A DNA stretch of 41,640 nt, taken from NCBI GenBank assembly GCA_016932015.1, contig JAFGDQ010000103.1, positions 1 through 41,640 of the forward strand. The letters are read 5' to 3'. Of this stretch, positions 17,140 through 24,977 are shown piece by piece; within the stretch, counting starts at the first letter, position 1; each line of letters starts with the position of its first letter. The DNA comes from Spirochaetota bacterium (GTDB lineage: Bacteria; Spirochaetota; UBA4802; JAFGDQ01). The notes under the pieces were generated by a model that saw only the letters and a program-made list of their open reading frames with translations, did no database searches and had not been told where the DNA came from. The position numbers were made by a program, and so were the translations under genes.

Positions 17140-18360
17140 TTAAAGCTTATTTACATTCATCATTATTCTGTTGGGAAAAACTTCTTTAATCTCAATACCG
17201 AATCCAAGTCCTTCAGCTTTCGCGTTAAGTTCATCCGCAAGATCAGTTGTCTTGCCTGCAAATTCAACTTCTATTTTTGATGCTTTTCCCGCCTGTCCTC
17301 TTGAATAGACTTTGTTTATTCCTCTTACCTTATGCTCTATCTGATTCCTGAAATCAGTCAGCTGCTTGTAATCGAGGCCGGTAATTGTGATCATTATCAT
17401 TCTCTGTGTAGCGGAAAGCAGGAACTTCTTTGTTATCTGATTCATGAAAGGCCCGGAAATAAATTTTTCCTCATCATCTTCTTTTCCGAGAATTTTCTGA
17501 AGCGCTCTCTGAATGGCAATTTTTGAGGCTGTATCATTATCTATATGAACGCCGGGCATATTCACGCTTGTGCTTGCCAGAATTCTTCCTGTGTAAACAT
17601 CAACAGCTTTCAGATTAAGTATTGCCTGTTTTGATTTCATTGTCCTGGAATATTTCTCCAATGCTTTGCTCTGATCGCTTGTACGGACATTGCCGGTTAT
17701 AATAACTTCAGCTCCGGCGTCATCAAGAAGAACATCCTGAACGTTTCCCGAAACTCTCCCTTTTATTGCGCTGGCCATTTTCTGTTTCTCTTTTTTCATT
17801 AATTCCTGGGTAAGAGAAGCATCGACAAATTCGAATCCCGCGTTACCCATAATATCCATCATTGTAAGTTCTGTTACTGTATATCCGGGAGCGTTCCTTT
17901 TCCCTTCGAAAGTTTCATTAACAAGAACCATAAATTTGGGCCTGCCGTAATTTCTCAAAGTGGCTTCAATTGTATCATTAACAGCCTGGGGGTAAACTTC
18001 ACCTTCAAGAGTAACAACAAAAGCGCCGTCCCGTGCCCCTTCTTTCAGTATTTTCCAGTCTCTTACCATTCCGGTTGACCTTGCTTCAACTATGGACTCA
18101 ACAAGAGCAAAATCCTCAACAACAGATCTTCCTTCTATAGTAGTACCGAGTACTTTTTTTACAAGCTTGTTCATTGCATCATCAATTGCCCTGTCCCTGG
18201 CAAGCGCAGTATCATCCAGATAAATAGTGCCGTAGCCTGTAGCCTGGCCTCTCATTTTGTTTCCGGAATCCTCTTTAACCTGTTTGCCGGATCCTCCGCC
18301 GCAAAAAAGAGCCCCTGAGAAAACCAGCGAAGTCAGAATGGCAGCAAATTTCCTGTTCAT
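17140..18360 (-). CDS. LPP20/FlgT/CsgG-like outer-membrane lipoprotein
   Basis: A 406-residue lipoprotein: the signal peptide ends in ALFC (Cys20) followed by GGGSGK. Residues of about 35-125 (ATGYGTIYLDD...ARDRAIDDAMNKLV...VEARSTG) form an LPP20/FlgT N-terminal-like domain. A middle domain of about 145-280 (FMVLVNETFEG...DAGAEVIITGNV...VDVYTGRILAS) has the CsgG-like pattern. The last 100 residues may be a further FlgT/SHS2-type domain. Start at MNRKF: AGGAGGA sits eight bases before it, while the ATG nine codons upstream lacks a site. Such proteins assemble at the outer membrane or with flagella. It is a solitary gene, so the complex is unknown. Confidence 0.75.
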   Translation of the reverse strand: MNRKFAAILTSLVFSGALFCGGGSGKQVKEDSGNKMRGQATGYGTIYLDDTALARDRAIDDAMNKLVKKVLGTTIEGRSVVEDFALVESIVEARSTGMVRDWKILKEGARDGAFVVTLEGEVYPQAVNDTIEATLRNYGRPKFMVLVNETFEGKRNAPGYTVTELTMMDIMGNAGFEFVDASLTQELMKKEKQKMASAIKGRVSGNVQDVLLDDAGAEVIITGNVRTSDQSKALEKYSRTMKSKQAILNLKAVDVYTGRILASTSVNMPGVHIDNDTASKIAIQRALQKILGKEDDEEKFISGPFMNQITKKFLLSATQRMIMITITGLDYKQLTDFRNQIEHKVRGINKVYSRGQAGKASKIEVEFAGKTTDLADELNAKAEGLGFGIEIKEVFPNRIMMNVNKL

Positions 18361-18482
18361 GAAGCAGTTCCTCCTGTGATTTGACATACATTGAGTAATA
18401 TTTAAATAATTAGAATGAAAGTATTCCCCGTAAATACTGAAAACACGGATATGAATATAATGAAAGCAGTCCGCGTATAGAA

Positions 18483-18545
18483 ATAACTACTCAATAAGCG
18501 GGTTGCAATCTCCCTTACAGCGGATAACACTTATTGAGTAGTTAT
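18483..18545. repeat. 63-bp inverted repeat, MITE-like or deleted insertion element
   Basis: ATAACTACTCAATAAG (18483-18498) and CTTATTGAGTAGTTAT (18530-18545) are a perfect 16-bp inverted repeat around 31 bases that include GGGTTGC. Weak pairing extends outward (GCGT/ACGC). The outer 10-mer TGAGTAGTTA is shared with 73-82 at the cut end of the transporter gene. No T-run follows, so it is unlikely to be a terminator. It could be a miniature or internally deleted copy of the element at the left edge. Confidence 0.6.
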
Positions 18546-18613
18546 ATTGACGCTTTCCGGAAGCCTTTTTATGCTTTATTCAGGCATATTGACTTCTCTG
18601 AAGCATATTGCTG

Positions 18614-18752
18614 CTTTGCGATTTAGTTGTATTTAATATTATTCCCGACACAGTATATAGTCAAACTATTTTTAGTTCTTTTTTATGTATGTGTATAAAA
18701 AGTAGATGTAAAATATTATACAACTGCTAATATTTGTAATTCAATCGCAAAG
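18614..18752. repeat. Imperfect 139-bp inverted repeat
   Basis: CTTTGCGATT (18614-18623) and AATCGCAAAG (18743-18752) are perfect 10-bp arms. Inside them GTTGTAT and ATACAAC, and several AATATT/AATATT blocks, can also pair with gaps. It is AT-rich and has no gene. It fills much of the spacer before the IMP cyclohydrolase gene, and could be another small palindromic element or a leader structure. Confidence 0.4.
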
Positions 18753-18834
18753 TTATTATTATTTTTCCCGTACTTCATTAACTGAGTTAATAACACACTT
18801 TATTCAAATGCAATTAAAAGGAGATAAATTTATC

Positions 18835-19557
18835 ATGACTTTTTCTGAAAAAGCTTCAGCTAATTTTCAAAAACATTTAAATGAGAATCCCTATCCTGGA
18901 CGCGGAGTGGTTATCGGTAAATCCGAGGGCGGAAGCTGGCTGCTTATTTACTGGATTATGGGCAGAAGCACCAACAGCCGCAACAGAAGATTCGCGGAAA
19001 AAAACGGAATCTTAAGAACAGAGCCGGTTGACTACAGTAAGGTCACTGATCCGAGCCTGATTATTTACGAAGCTATGATGGACCTTCCGGGCATACATAT
19101 TGTCAGCAATGGAGACCAGACAAAGACAATATACGAGGCAATTCAGAACCGCAGATCGTTCCAGGATGCTCTTTCCACCAGGGATAGAGAACCTGATTCA
19201 CCCAACTTTACCCCGCGCATCAGCGGGATCCTGGAGTATAAAGGCAGTGAAGCAAAAATGACTCTCAGTGTTCTCAAAGCAAATGAAATTAATCCTGAGT
19301 ACACAAACCGCTATTATTATGAACCGGTTATTCCTGAAAACGGTTACGGATATGGTGTAACCACTTATTCAGGCGATGGAGATCCTTTACCGAGTTTTTC
19401 AGGCGACCCTCTGCTGCTGCCGGTTAAAGGTTCAGCTGAAGAAGTACTGAATTCATACTGGGAAGCGCTTAATTCGGAAAACCGCGTTTCTCTTGCTGTT
19501 AAGGAAATATTACCTGACAGGAAAGAAAACAGAATCCTTATTCAAAATCAGTACTGA
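18835..19557 (+). CDS. purO: IMP cyclohydrolase, PurO family
   Basis: Catalyses closure of FAICAR to IMP, the last step of purine synthesis, using the archaeal-type single-domain enzyme rather than the PurH fusion. The 240-residue protein opens with the family's signature NPYPGRGVVIG, then LIYWIMGRSTNSRNRRF, DPSLIIYEAM, and HIVSNGDQTKTI. The C-terminal part with GDGDPLPSF fits the rest of the fold. I start at the ATG of MTFSEKAS, which follows AAAAGGAG by 11 bases; the ATG nine codons upstream lies before that site. No other pur gene is adjacent. Family identity is strong; activity in bacteria carrying only this gene is inferred. Confidence 0.88.
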   Translation: MTFSEKASANFQKHLNENPYPGRGVVIGKSEGGSWLLIYWIMGRSTNSRNRRFAEKNGILRTEPVDYSKVTDPSLIIYEAMMDLPGIHIVSNGDQTKTIYEAIQNRRSFQDALSTRDREPDSPNFTPRISGILEYKGSEAKMTLSVLKANEINPEYTNRYYYEPVIPENGYGYGVTTYSGDGDPLPSFSGDPLLLPVKGSAEEVLNSYWEALNSENRVSLAVKEILPDRKENRILIQNQY

Positions 19558-19661
19558 TTAAAAAGCAGTATTGACTCAAAACATATTGATATTACTGCTT
19601 CTCAGGGATTCTTCTGCCTGTTGAAATTAATATGAGCATCCCTGGCAGACCTGAAACTTTA

Positions 19662-19689
19662 TTGACATTAGATTAATTTTCATTATAAT
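19662..19689 (+). promoter_or_regulatory. Sigma-70-type promoter of the universal stress gene
   Basis: TTGACA (19662-19667) and TATAAT (19684-19689) are both consensus, with a 16-base spacer, about 65 bases before the Usp start codon. Two hairpins lie upstream: AAGCAGTA/TACTGCTT (19563-19600), possibly ending the cyclohydrolase transcript, and CAGGGAT/ATCCCTG. Confidence 0.75.
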
Positions 19690-19754
19690 ATAACTTACAG
19701 AAATAATTAATTTACTGTTCAGTTCAAAAATGACCGCATTCACTGGAGGCTGAG

Positions 19755-20177
19755 ATGAAATTTCTAGTCGCATATACGGGAATGACAGATTTAAACAAGG
19801 CTGTACTGGACCTGGCCGGAAAGCACAGCAAACTCTTTAACGCAGAACTCCACATCGTCAACTCAAAAGAAAATCCGGATAAAAATGAAGTTATTGATTT
19901 TGTTGAATTCCAGGAGGGATTACGGTCTTTAAAGGAATCAATGACTAAAGACGGAATTAAATGTGAAACCCATGTCATGGTTACAGGACATCTGCCCGGT
20001 GATGACATTGTCGAGTTCGCCAGAGACAATGATATAGATCAGATCTATATCGGAGTTGAAAGAATATCCAGATTAGGGAAACTGATTTTCGGATCGAATG
20101 CGCAGACGATAATCCTTGATGCCCCCTGTCCGGTTATTTCAGTCAATCGGGAGTACTATTCAAAACAGAAAGATTAA
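19755..20177 (+). CDS. Universal stress protein (UspA family)
   Basis: A 140-residue single-domain protein of the UspA fold. The start MKFLVAYTG gives the first strand, and the C-terminal nucleotide loop is GVERISRLGKLIFGSNAQTI, fitting the G-x(n)-G-x4-GS pattern of ATP-binding members, though the first part is less typical (GVE-x4-LG). It is transcribed from a consensus promoter and stands alone. A second, longer Usp is encoded at 33766-34272. The function in stress resistance is general to the family and not specified by sequence. Confidence 0.9.
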   Translation: MKFLVAYTGMTDLNKAVLDLAGKHSKLFNAELHIVNSKENPDKNEVIDFVEFQEGLRSLKESMTKDGIKCETHVMVTGHLPGDDIVEFARDNDIDQIYIGVERISRLGKLIFGSNAQTIILDAPCPVISVNREYYSKQKD

Positions 20178-20185
20178 ATTGAATC

Positions 20186-20686
20186 TTACTCCTTCTTAAA
20201 TGCGCCCCAGCTTGATTCAGCTCCCGATTCTATAAAATATCCTTTTATTTTTTTCCGGTCCGCTGAGAAGCCCCCGTGAAAGGTCTGTTTAAAAAATCTG
20301 CTGCTGCCGTATTTTTTTAATTCCTCTTCTGTTTCAACGGATCTGATAAAATATATTTTATTGTCAGCAATAGTCAGGTCTTTTAAGGGCTGCGGAACGC
20401 CGCTGCCCGGGCTGCTGAATCTGATTTCACCGTAAAATTTATTATTTCTGACACGGAGTGTTATAATTGCTTTAAAATTTGATATGTAAGCTTCATATTC
20501 ACCGGGAAAATCGTCAGGATTGCTTACATCTGTTACTGCGTTGCCCGGATGATCCTCTTTTAAAGGTACTGCAGAAATTTTATTATCTGCAGCAGCGTCT
20601 TTTTTTACCTGAGTTGAACAATTCAAAAATGCATTCCCAAGTAATACAACAGAAAGAAAAATAATTATTGCCCGGTTTATTCTCAT
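20186..20686 (-). CDS. Hypothetical lipoprotein
   Basis: A 166-residue protein with a signal peptide and lipobox AFLNC (Cys23), followed by a disordered charged linker (to about 60) and a beta-rich domain (FPGEYEAYISNFKAIITLRV ... KDLTIADNKIYFI ... KKIKGYFIESG). The domain resembles small beta-barrel or lipocalin-like folds that measure turnover of strands, but I recognise no family. It is convergent with the Usp gene (8-base gap) and has no other partner. Confidence 0.7.
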   Translation of the reverse strand: MRINRAIIIFLSVVLLGNAFLNCSTQVKKDAAADNKISAVPLKEDHPGNAVTDVSNPDDFPGEYEAYISNFKAIITLRVRNNKFYGEIRFSSPGSGVPQPLKDLTIADNKIYFIRSVETEEELKKYGSSRFFKQTFHGGFSADRKKIKGYFIESGAESSWGAFKKE

Positions 20687-21076
20687 ATCTTTATCTTGCC
20701 TTTAATATTAGTATCAGTAAAAGCAAAACTGCATCAATAAAATTATACTGTTTATTAATGCTTATCGGCTTTATTTTTTCAATTGATTTCATTTTTTTAA
20801 ATATGTTTATTATACAGTTGTAATGATATCACATTTGCTTAAAAAATAAAACAAAATAATCGAAAAATAAACGATTGATACTTGTATTTTTCATAATAGA
20901 CTTGTTGCGAAACTTTGAAAAAAGAGTATTAATCTTTTTATTTAATACAATAATGATATTTTGCTAAAAATGTCTGACGTAAAAAAATTAATTAAAATTC
21001 TGTAAGAAAGAGTAATATGGTATTCAACAGTAACTATTTTTTAAAATACAGCGTTTTGTAAAAAATACATGCCGTT
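20687..21076. other. AT-rich intergenic region
   Basis: A 390-base stretch with no plausible gene. TAGACTTGTTGCGAAAC at about 20904-20920 is reminiscent of terminal sequences of some insertion sequences, but no matching inverted copy or transposase was found. The rest shows nothing beyond short A/T runs. Confidence 0.5.
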
Positions 21077-21514
21077 TTATCCGAATCCTGTACCGGAATA
21101 TTGTTCACTTGCTTTACAAAGGAGCATGTACGGTAATGAAACGGAGTGGATATGGCTGAAAGAGGTCATATCCTTCATATCTTTTCTGAATATGCTGAGA
21201 GTGCCTGAGGTTTTATACTTCTTCTGCACTGTTTTTTTTCCAGTCATAAATTCGGATATATAAAGATTGTACCCGCTCATGCCAAGGCCGCGTGCTTTTC
21301 TTATGTAAGAGTCTTTTTCTTCCGGAGCAATCAGCTGCCACGACTTTACTGCTTCAGCAAAGCTTTTACGAATTTCTCTCTGAAGCAGAGTATCAGGATT
21401 TCGCGGTACAACATAAGTGCGTACGAATTGTCTGTTCCGGTTTACATAAAAAACGGAATTACCGAATCGTCCGCTTATTGATAGAATTACAGGATTAAGT
21501 TTTGCTGTAGCCAT
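21077..21514 (-). CDS. Small basic protein of unknown function, HMG-box-like pattern
   Basis: A 145-residue protein I do not recognise. It begins MATAKLNPVILSISGRFGN, continues with FYVNRNRQFVRTYVVPRNPD and then KSFAEAVKSWQLIAPEEKDS followed by Y-x-RKARGLGMSGYNLYISEF. The spacing PxNP...W..L.PEEK..Y...A...G.SGYNLYI resembles small phage- or element-associated proteins and, loosely, the helical pattern of HMG boxes. It is rich in Lys/Arg and may bind nucleic acid. The start at MATAK is fixed by AGGAG six bases upstream; an upstream ATG in the same frame lacks one. It sits in AT-rich DNA without partners, compatible with a small accessory gene. Confidence 0.6.
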   Translation of the reverse strand: MATAKLNPVILSISGRFGNSVFYVNRNRQFVRTYVVPRNPDTLLQREIRKSFAEAVKSWQLIAPEEKDSYIRKARGLGMSGYNLYISEFMTGKKTVQKKYKTSGTLSIFRKDMKDMTSFSHIHSVSLPYMLLCKASEQYSGTGFG

Positions 21515-21671
21515 GAATATTCTCCTTAGATATTTCAACATATTATTTTTTTCTTATAATAATATATACAAAAACACCTTACATTTTATCTTGCAGAGAA
21601 TGTTATTTTGCAACAAATCTGATGTTTTAAGGAAAGCATTTTTAATATTAACATAACAGGAGATATAACTT

Positions 21672-22166
21672 TTGAATAAGCTGTCATTTGTCGAGGCGCA
21701 GGAAAATGATCTGAGTATCATCCTTGATATTTATAATTATTATATCATAAATTCAACAGCCAATTACTACGTTGATACTATATCAATTGATACACTAAAA
21801 ACACACTTATATATTAATCACGATAAATATAAAACTTTTCTTATTTATTATTCAAATGGATTTGCCGGTTTCTGCTATCTGACGCAGTTCAGGAAAAAGC
21901 ATGCTTACTCAAGAACAGGAGAAATCGGTATTTATTTAAATCCGGATTTTACTAATAAAAAATTCGGAGAGCAGATCATTACACATCTGGAATCAGCTGC
22001 CAAAGACTGCCAGTTAAAAGTATTAATTGCCTCTATTTCGAATGAGAATTTACCAAGCAGAAAGCTTATTCAGAAGATGGGGTATATTGAATGCGCCCAT
22101 TACAAAGATGTGGCTGAAAAATTCGGAAGATTATTAAGTGTTATGGATTATCAGAAATTTATTTAA
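21672..22166 (+). CDS. GNAT-family N-acetyltransferase (Pat/MnaT-like)
   Basis: Acetyl-CoA-dependent acyltransferase of 164 residues. The layout is that of phosphinothricin/methionine-sulfoximine acetyltransferases: ILDIYNYYIINSTANYYVD at the start, GEIGIYLNPDFTNKKFGEQI as the acetyl-CoA loop (here N-x2-FGE in place of the usual GxGxG/A), then ISNENLPSRKLIQKMGYIE and EKFGRLLSVMDYQ. The start is TTG, with AGGAG nine bases upstream and no better ATG. It converges on the acyltransferase gene at 22202. The substrate is not predictable, and loss of the canonical glycine pattern is worth noting. Confidence 0.8.
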   Translation: MNKLSFVEAQENDLSIILDIYNYYIINSTANYYVDTISIDTLKTHLYINHDKYKTFLIYYSNGFAGFCYLTQFRKKHAYSRTGEIGIYLNPDFTNKKFGEQIITHLESAAKDCQLKVLIASISNENLPSRKLIQKMGYIECAHYKDVAEKFGRLLSVMDYQKFI

Positions 22167-22201
22167 GCCGGAATGCCAGGAGATTGATAGTCATTAAAAA
22201 T

Positions 22202-22968
22202 TTATTCCCCTGCTTCTTTAATTTTATCTTCATAAATTTTCAATGCAGCATTTTTCAGCTCTGCTGATGACATCCCTTCCGGATTAATTGTAGCAAGCCT
22301 TTCCACAATAATCTTATTTTTAACACATGTATTGAAAAAAAATTTTCCCGGCGTAAAAAGACGGTCAGTGTTTTTAATATATAAAATCTGAAGAGGCAGG
22401 TTATATTTCCCTGAAATAGTAAAAGCTCCTTTCTGAAACTTTCCCAGGCTGCCGGTTCGGCTTCTTGTTCCTTCAGGGAATATAAAAAGGTTTCCCCCTT
22501 TCGTGATAAAATCCGGAATACTGCTTATACTTTTTACAGTTGCACTGTCATATTCGCCTTTTCTGATAAAAGGAATATAGCCTGCGGATTTCATTATCCA
22601 GCCCATTATAGGAACCTTAAAGAATACACTTTTTACTATAGTCTTTTGCACAGGGAATAGTGATATATACAGTATAGGATCCAGATAGGAAATGTGATTT
22701 GAAATAACGACTGAAGATTTAATGCTCTTTACTTCACTGCTGATTTGAAAGGACAGTCCGGGTATTGTAAATTTTAAAATGAAAAAAAAAAGCCGTAAAA
22801 AATATGGTTCAGCTTCTGAAACATAGCTTCTCTGTCGCGGCTGAGGGGAAACGCAACAATCAGGCACGGCATGTATAAAAAAGCAAAACCGAATATGTAT
22901 AAAACCCAGAGGGACATTGTAATGGTAAAATCCGGTATAAATTTAAAATATTTAATAATACTATTCAA
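22202..22968 (-). CDS. PlsC-like acyltransferase interrupted by a frameshift at a T10 run
   Basis: Lysophospholipid/acylglycerol-phosphate acyltransferase. The catalytic frame (22202 to about 22790) has NHISYLDP (HX4D), the FPEGTRSRTG block and a typical C-terminal part. Its N-terminus is in another frame: a TTG start at 22968 after GGAG, four bases behind the ketoacyl synthase stop, encodes a 64-residue membrane-anchoring start (MSLWVLYIFGFAFLYMPCLI) that runs out in a run of ten T (22782-22791 on the plus strand as A10). One extra T, or two fewer, joins the two halves into a 255-residue protein of normal PlsC length. Transcriptional slippage, phase variation or a sequencing error would each explain it. 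Third gene of the ACP-KS-acyltransferase operon. Confidence 0.75.
22782..22791. repeat. Homopolymer A10/T10 in the acyltransferase gene
   Basis: A run of ten identical bases exactly where the N-terminal and catalytic frames of the acyltransferase meet. Runs of this length are prone to polymerase slippage, in vivo and in sequencing. Confidence 0.9.
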
Positions 22969-22972
22969 AAGG

Positions 22973-24211
22973 TTAACTCCGGTTTTTTATAAAAAGGCAG
23001 GTATTAACCCCGCCGAATGCGAAATTCTGTATTGAAACAGTATTTACACTTTTTTCAATAAGCTTCGTACTGTGCTTAATCATATTGCATCTTTCATCAA
23101 TTTCTTCAAGATTCAGAGTAGGTATAATAACTTTTTCCTGCATCATGTAAAGGCTGAAAATCAGTTCAATTACTCCGCATGCACTCATCGTATGCCCGAC
23201 ATAACTCTTTAATCCTGTAACATACGGGTTATCACCGTATTCGGAAAAAATTGCCTGTGCCTCTATTACGTCGCCTGCTTTTGTTGCTGTGGCATGAGCG
23301 CTTATCAGGTCAACATCTTCAGGATTAATCTGAGCGTTTTCAAGGCCCGCTTTTATTGTTCTTTTCACGCCGTCTGAATTCGGCAGAATCAGATCCCCTC
23401 CGTTATTCGTACAGCTAAAGCCTGTTACTTCCGCCAGTATATTTGCTCCGCGTTTTTTCGCACTGCCGTATTCTTCAAGCAGCACAGCACCGGCGCCCTC
23501 ACCGACCACAAGGCCGTCACGATTTAAGTCAAAAGGCCGGGGAGTGAGATACGGAGTATCGTTATAGGACGTGGAACATGCAAGCAGATTATCAAATACA
23601 GCTACAGTTGTTAAATCATACTCATCAGCTGCACCGCAGATCATTGCGTCCTGCATTCCGTATTTTATTGCTTCGTAACCGAAACCGATTGACTGGGCCG
23701 CTGTTGTGCATGCTGTACATGATGACAGCACCCGTCCTGTTATCCCGAACATGCGGCTTATATTCACTGCTGTTGTATGCATCATTGATTTCAGATAATC
23801 GGCAGCGTTGATGTTTGAAAATCCCTTATCATCAGGATCAAAAAAAGCCTTAAAAATATTCCGCTGAACACTGGGACTGCCCTGAATAGACCCGAAAGCA
23901 ACCCCCAGCCTGCCGGAGGAGAGAAAATCATTAGCAAGCCCGGCCTGTTCAATCACCTCTTTTGCCGTCTGGCACGCGTAATACGAAACAGGCCCCATTG
24001 TTTTTCTGAACTTTCTGGAAAAATCATAAGGGATTTCATAATCCACAATGCCGTATACACCGGAATGAATATGCTTTGCAAGAACATCATCCGGCCTGTT
24101 TATGCTTTTTATCCCGGAAATGCCGTTTAAAAGACTGTTTAAAATATCCTTTTTCCCGTGCCCGACAGGCGTTATTGCCGACTCTGCTGTAATAACAACT
24201 CTTCTTCCCAT
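22973..24211 (-). CDS. Beta-ketoacyl-ACP synthase (FabF-like)
   Basis: Elongating condensing enzyme of about 412 residues. The Cys-His-His triad is complete: Cys in SSCTACTTAAQSIG, His in ISAHATATKAGD and His in SYVGHTMSACG. GEGAGAVLLEEY, RPFDLNRDGLVVG and NFAFGGVNTCLFI are further KAS I/II marks. I start at MGRRVVIT, which matches the beginning of FabF proteins; an in-frame ATG 18 codons earlier lies inside the acyl carrier gene. It begins 16 bases after the ACP stop and is followed within four bases by the acyltransferase. No fabD, fabG or other fab gene is next to it, so the operon probably serves a specialised acyl chain. Confidence 0.92.
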   Translation of the reverse strand: MGRRVVITAESAITPVGHGKKDILNSLLNGISGIKSINRPDDVLAKHIHSGVYGIVDYEIPYDFSRKFRKTMGPVSYYACQTAKEVIEQAGLANDFLSSGRLGVAFGSIQGSPSVQRNIFKAFFDPDDKGFSNINAADYLKSMMHTTAVNISRMFGITGRVLSSCTACTTAAQSIGFGYEAIKYGMQDAMICGAADEYDLTTVAVFDNLLACSTSYNDTPYLTPRPFDLNRDGLVVGEGAGAVLLEEYGSAKKRGANILAEVTGFSCTNNGGDLILPNSDGVKRTIKAGLENAQINPEDVDLISAHATATKAGDVIEAQAIFSEYGDNPYVTGLKSYVGHTMSACGVIELIFSLYMMQEKVIIPTLNLEEIDERCNMIKHSTKLIEKSVNTVSIQNFAFGGVNTCLFIKNRS

Positions 24212-24227
24212 CAGTGTTATAAAAGTA

Positions 24228-24482
24228 CTAATTCCTGTTTTTCTGAATATTCTCGATGTAATCAATAATATTATTGATTGTGCGGCATTCCATGGACTGT
24301 TTTTTCTCTTCCTGAGTCAGTTCCGATCCGAGAAGCTTTTCTATATACTCAAGTAATACAATGGCATCAATACTGTCAAATTCATATTTTTCAGTTAAAT
24401 TATTATCCGGATCCGGATCTATTATTTCAAATTCCTCTTTGAATACGTCTAAAATCTTTTCTAAAAGTATCTGTCTATCCAT
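24228..24482 (-). CDS. Acyl carrier protein
   Basis: An acidic 84-residue carrier protein. The 4'-phosphopantetheine site is FDSIDAIVLLEYIE (Ser at DSID, in place of the usual DSLD). Helices before and after fit the four-helix ACP fold, and the C-terminus TINNIIDYIENIQ gives the last helix. GGAG stands before the ATG. It leads the operon with the ketoacyl synthase and acyltransferase and is likely their dedicated carrier rather than the housekeeping AcpP, which normally sits beside fabF in a fab cluster. Confidence 0.92.
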   Translation of the reverse strand: MDRQILLEKILDVFKEEFEIIDPDPDNNLTEKYEFDSIDAIVLLEYIEKLLGSELTQEEKKQSMECRTINNIIDYIENIQKNRN

Positions 24483-24977
24483 TCAAGCATTCTCCGAATT
24501 ACATTCTAAGCCAGTTCCATGTGAGGAATTAAAATAATTTACAGCATACCCTTAATTGCAATCACAAAGAACTATTAAAAAATTAACCAAAAAAACCATT
24601 TCGGGCCGGATTCAGTATTATACAAATTTCCTCATCCAGGCAAAGCAGGTTTAAAAAAAGGCCTGTTCTGAAAATAAAATCGATTTTGCAGAAGACCGGA
24701 TCGTTTGCCAGTAATTATTTATTAAAAATATAAAACAATTTTATTACAAAAACAAGTAATTAAATTATATTGAATTATGTCATAAATTTAATTGAATTTA
24801 TTATACCATTAGAAAAAAATCAAAACAGCATTCTGACAGATGTGAAAACACTTAAAGTATATAATAAATATGTTAGAAGTTATTATTCTTGACGGAATTA
24901 AAAAAATACCTTTCTTAAAAGATACTGCCTTCAGCAATTATCTGTTCTGAAATATAAAAACTAAAAGGAATAAAGTA
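24483..24977. other. Divergent promoter region without genes
   Basis: A 495-base AT-rich spacer between the ACP operon (minus) and a lipoprotein gene (plus). A TTGACG occurs near 24892 about 80 bases before the lipoprotein start, without a good -10 at the right distance. Small hairpins such as CAGG...CCTG near 24645-24665 occur, but no gene or recognised RNA. Confidence 0.5.

Noticed and set aside
18483..18545. Integron attC site
   Set aside because: Length and symmetry invite it, but the ends do not match RYYYAAC and GTTRRRY core sites and there is no cassette array or integrase.
20904..20920. Insertion sequence end (TAGACTTGTTGCGAAAC)
   Set aside because: It resembles IS ends only by recall; no inverted partner or transposase frame lies nearby, so it is not called as an element.
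22202..24482. Complete aryl-polyene or polyketide cluster
   Set aside because: Only ACP, one ketoacyl synthase and one acyltransferase are present; ketoreductase, dehydratase, ligase and transport genes are missing.
24483..24977. Small RNA or riboswitch in the long spacer
   Set aside because: No recognisable conserved fold or T-run terminated stem was seen; only ordinary AT-rich sequence.
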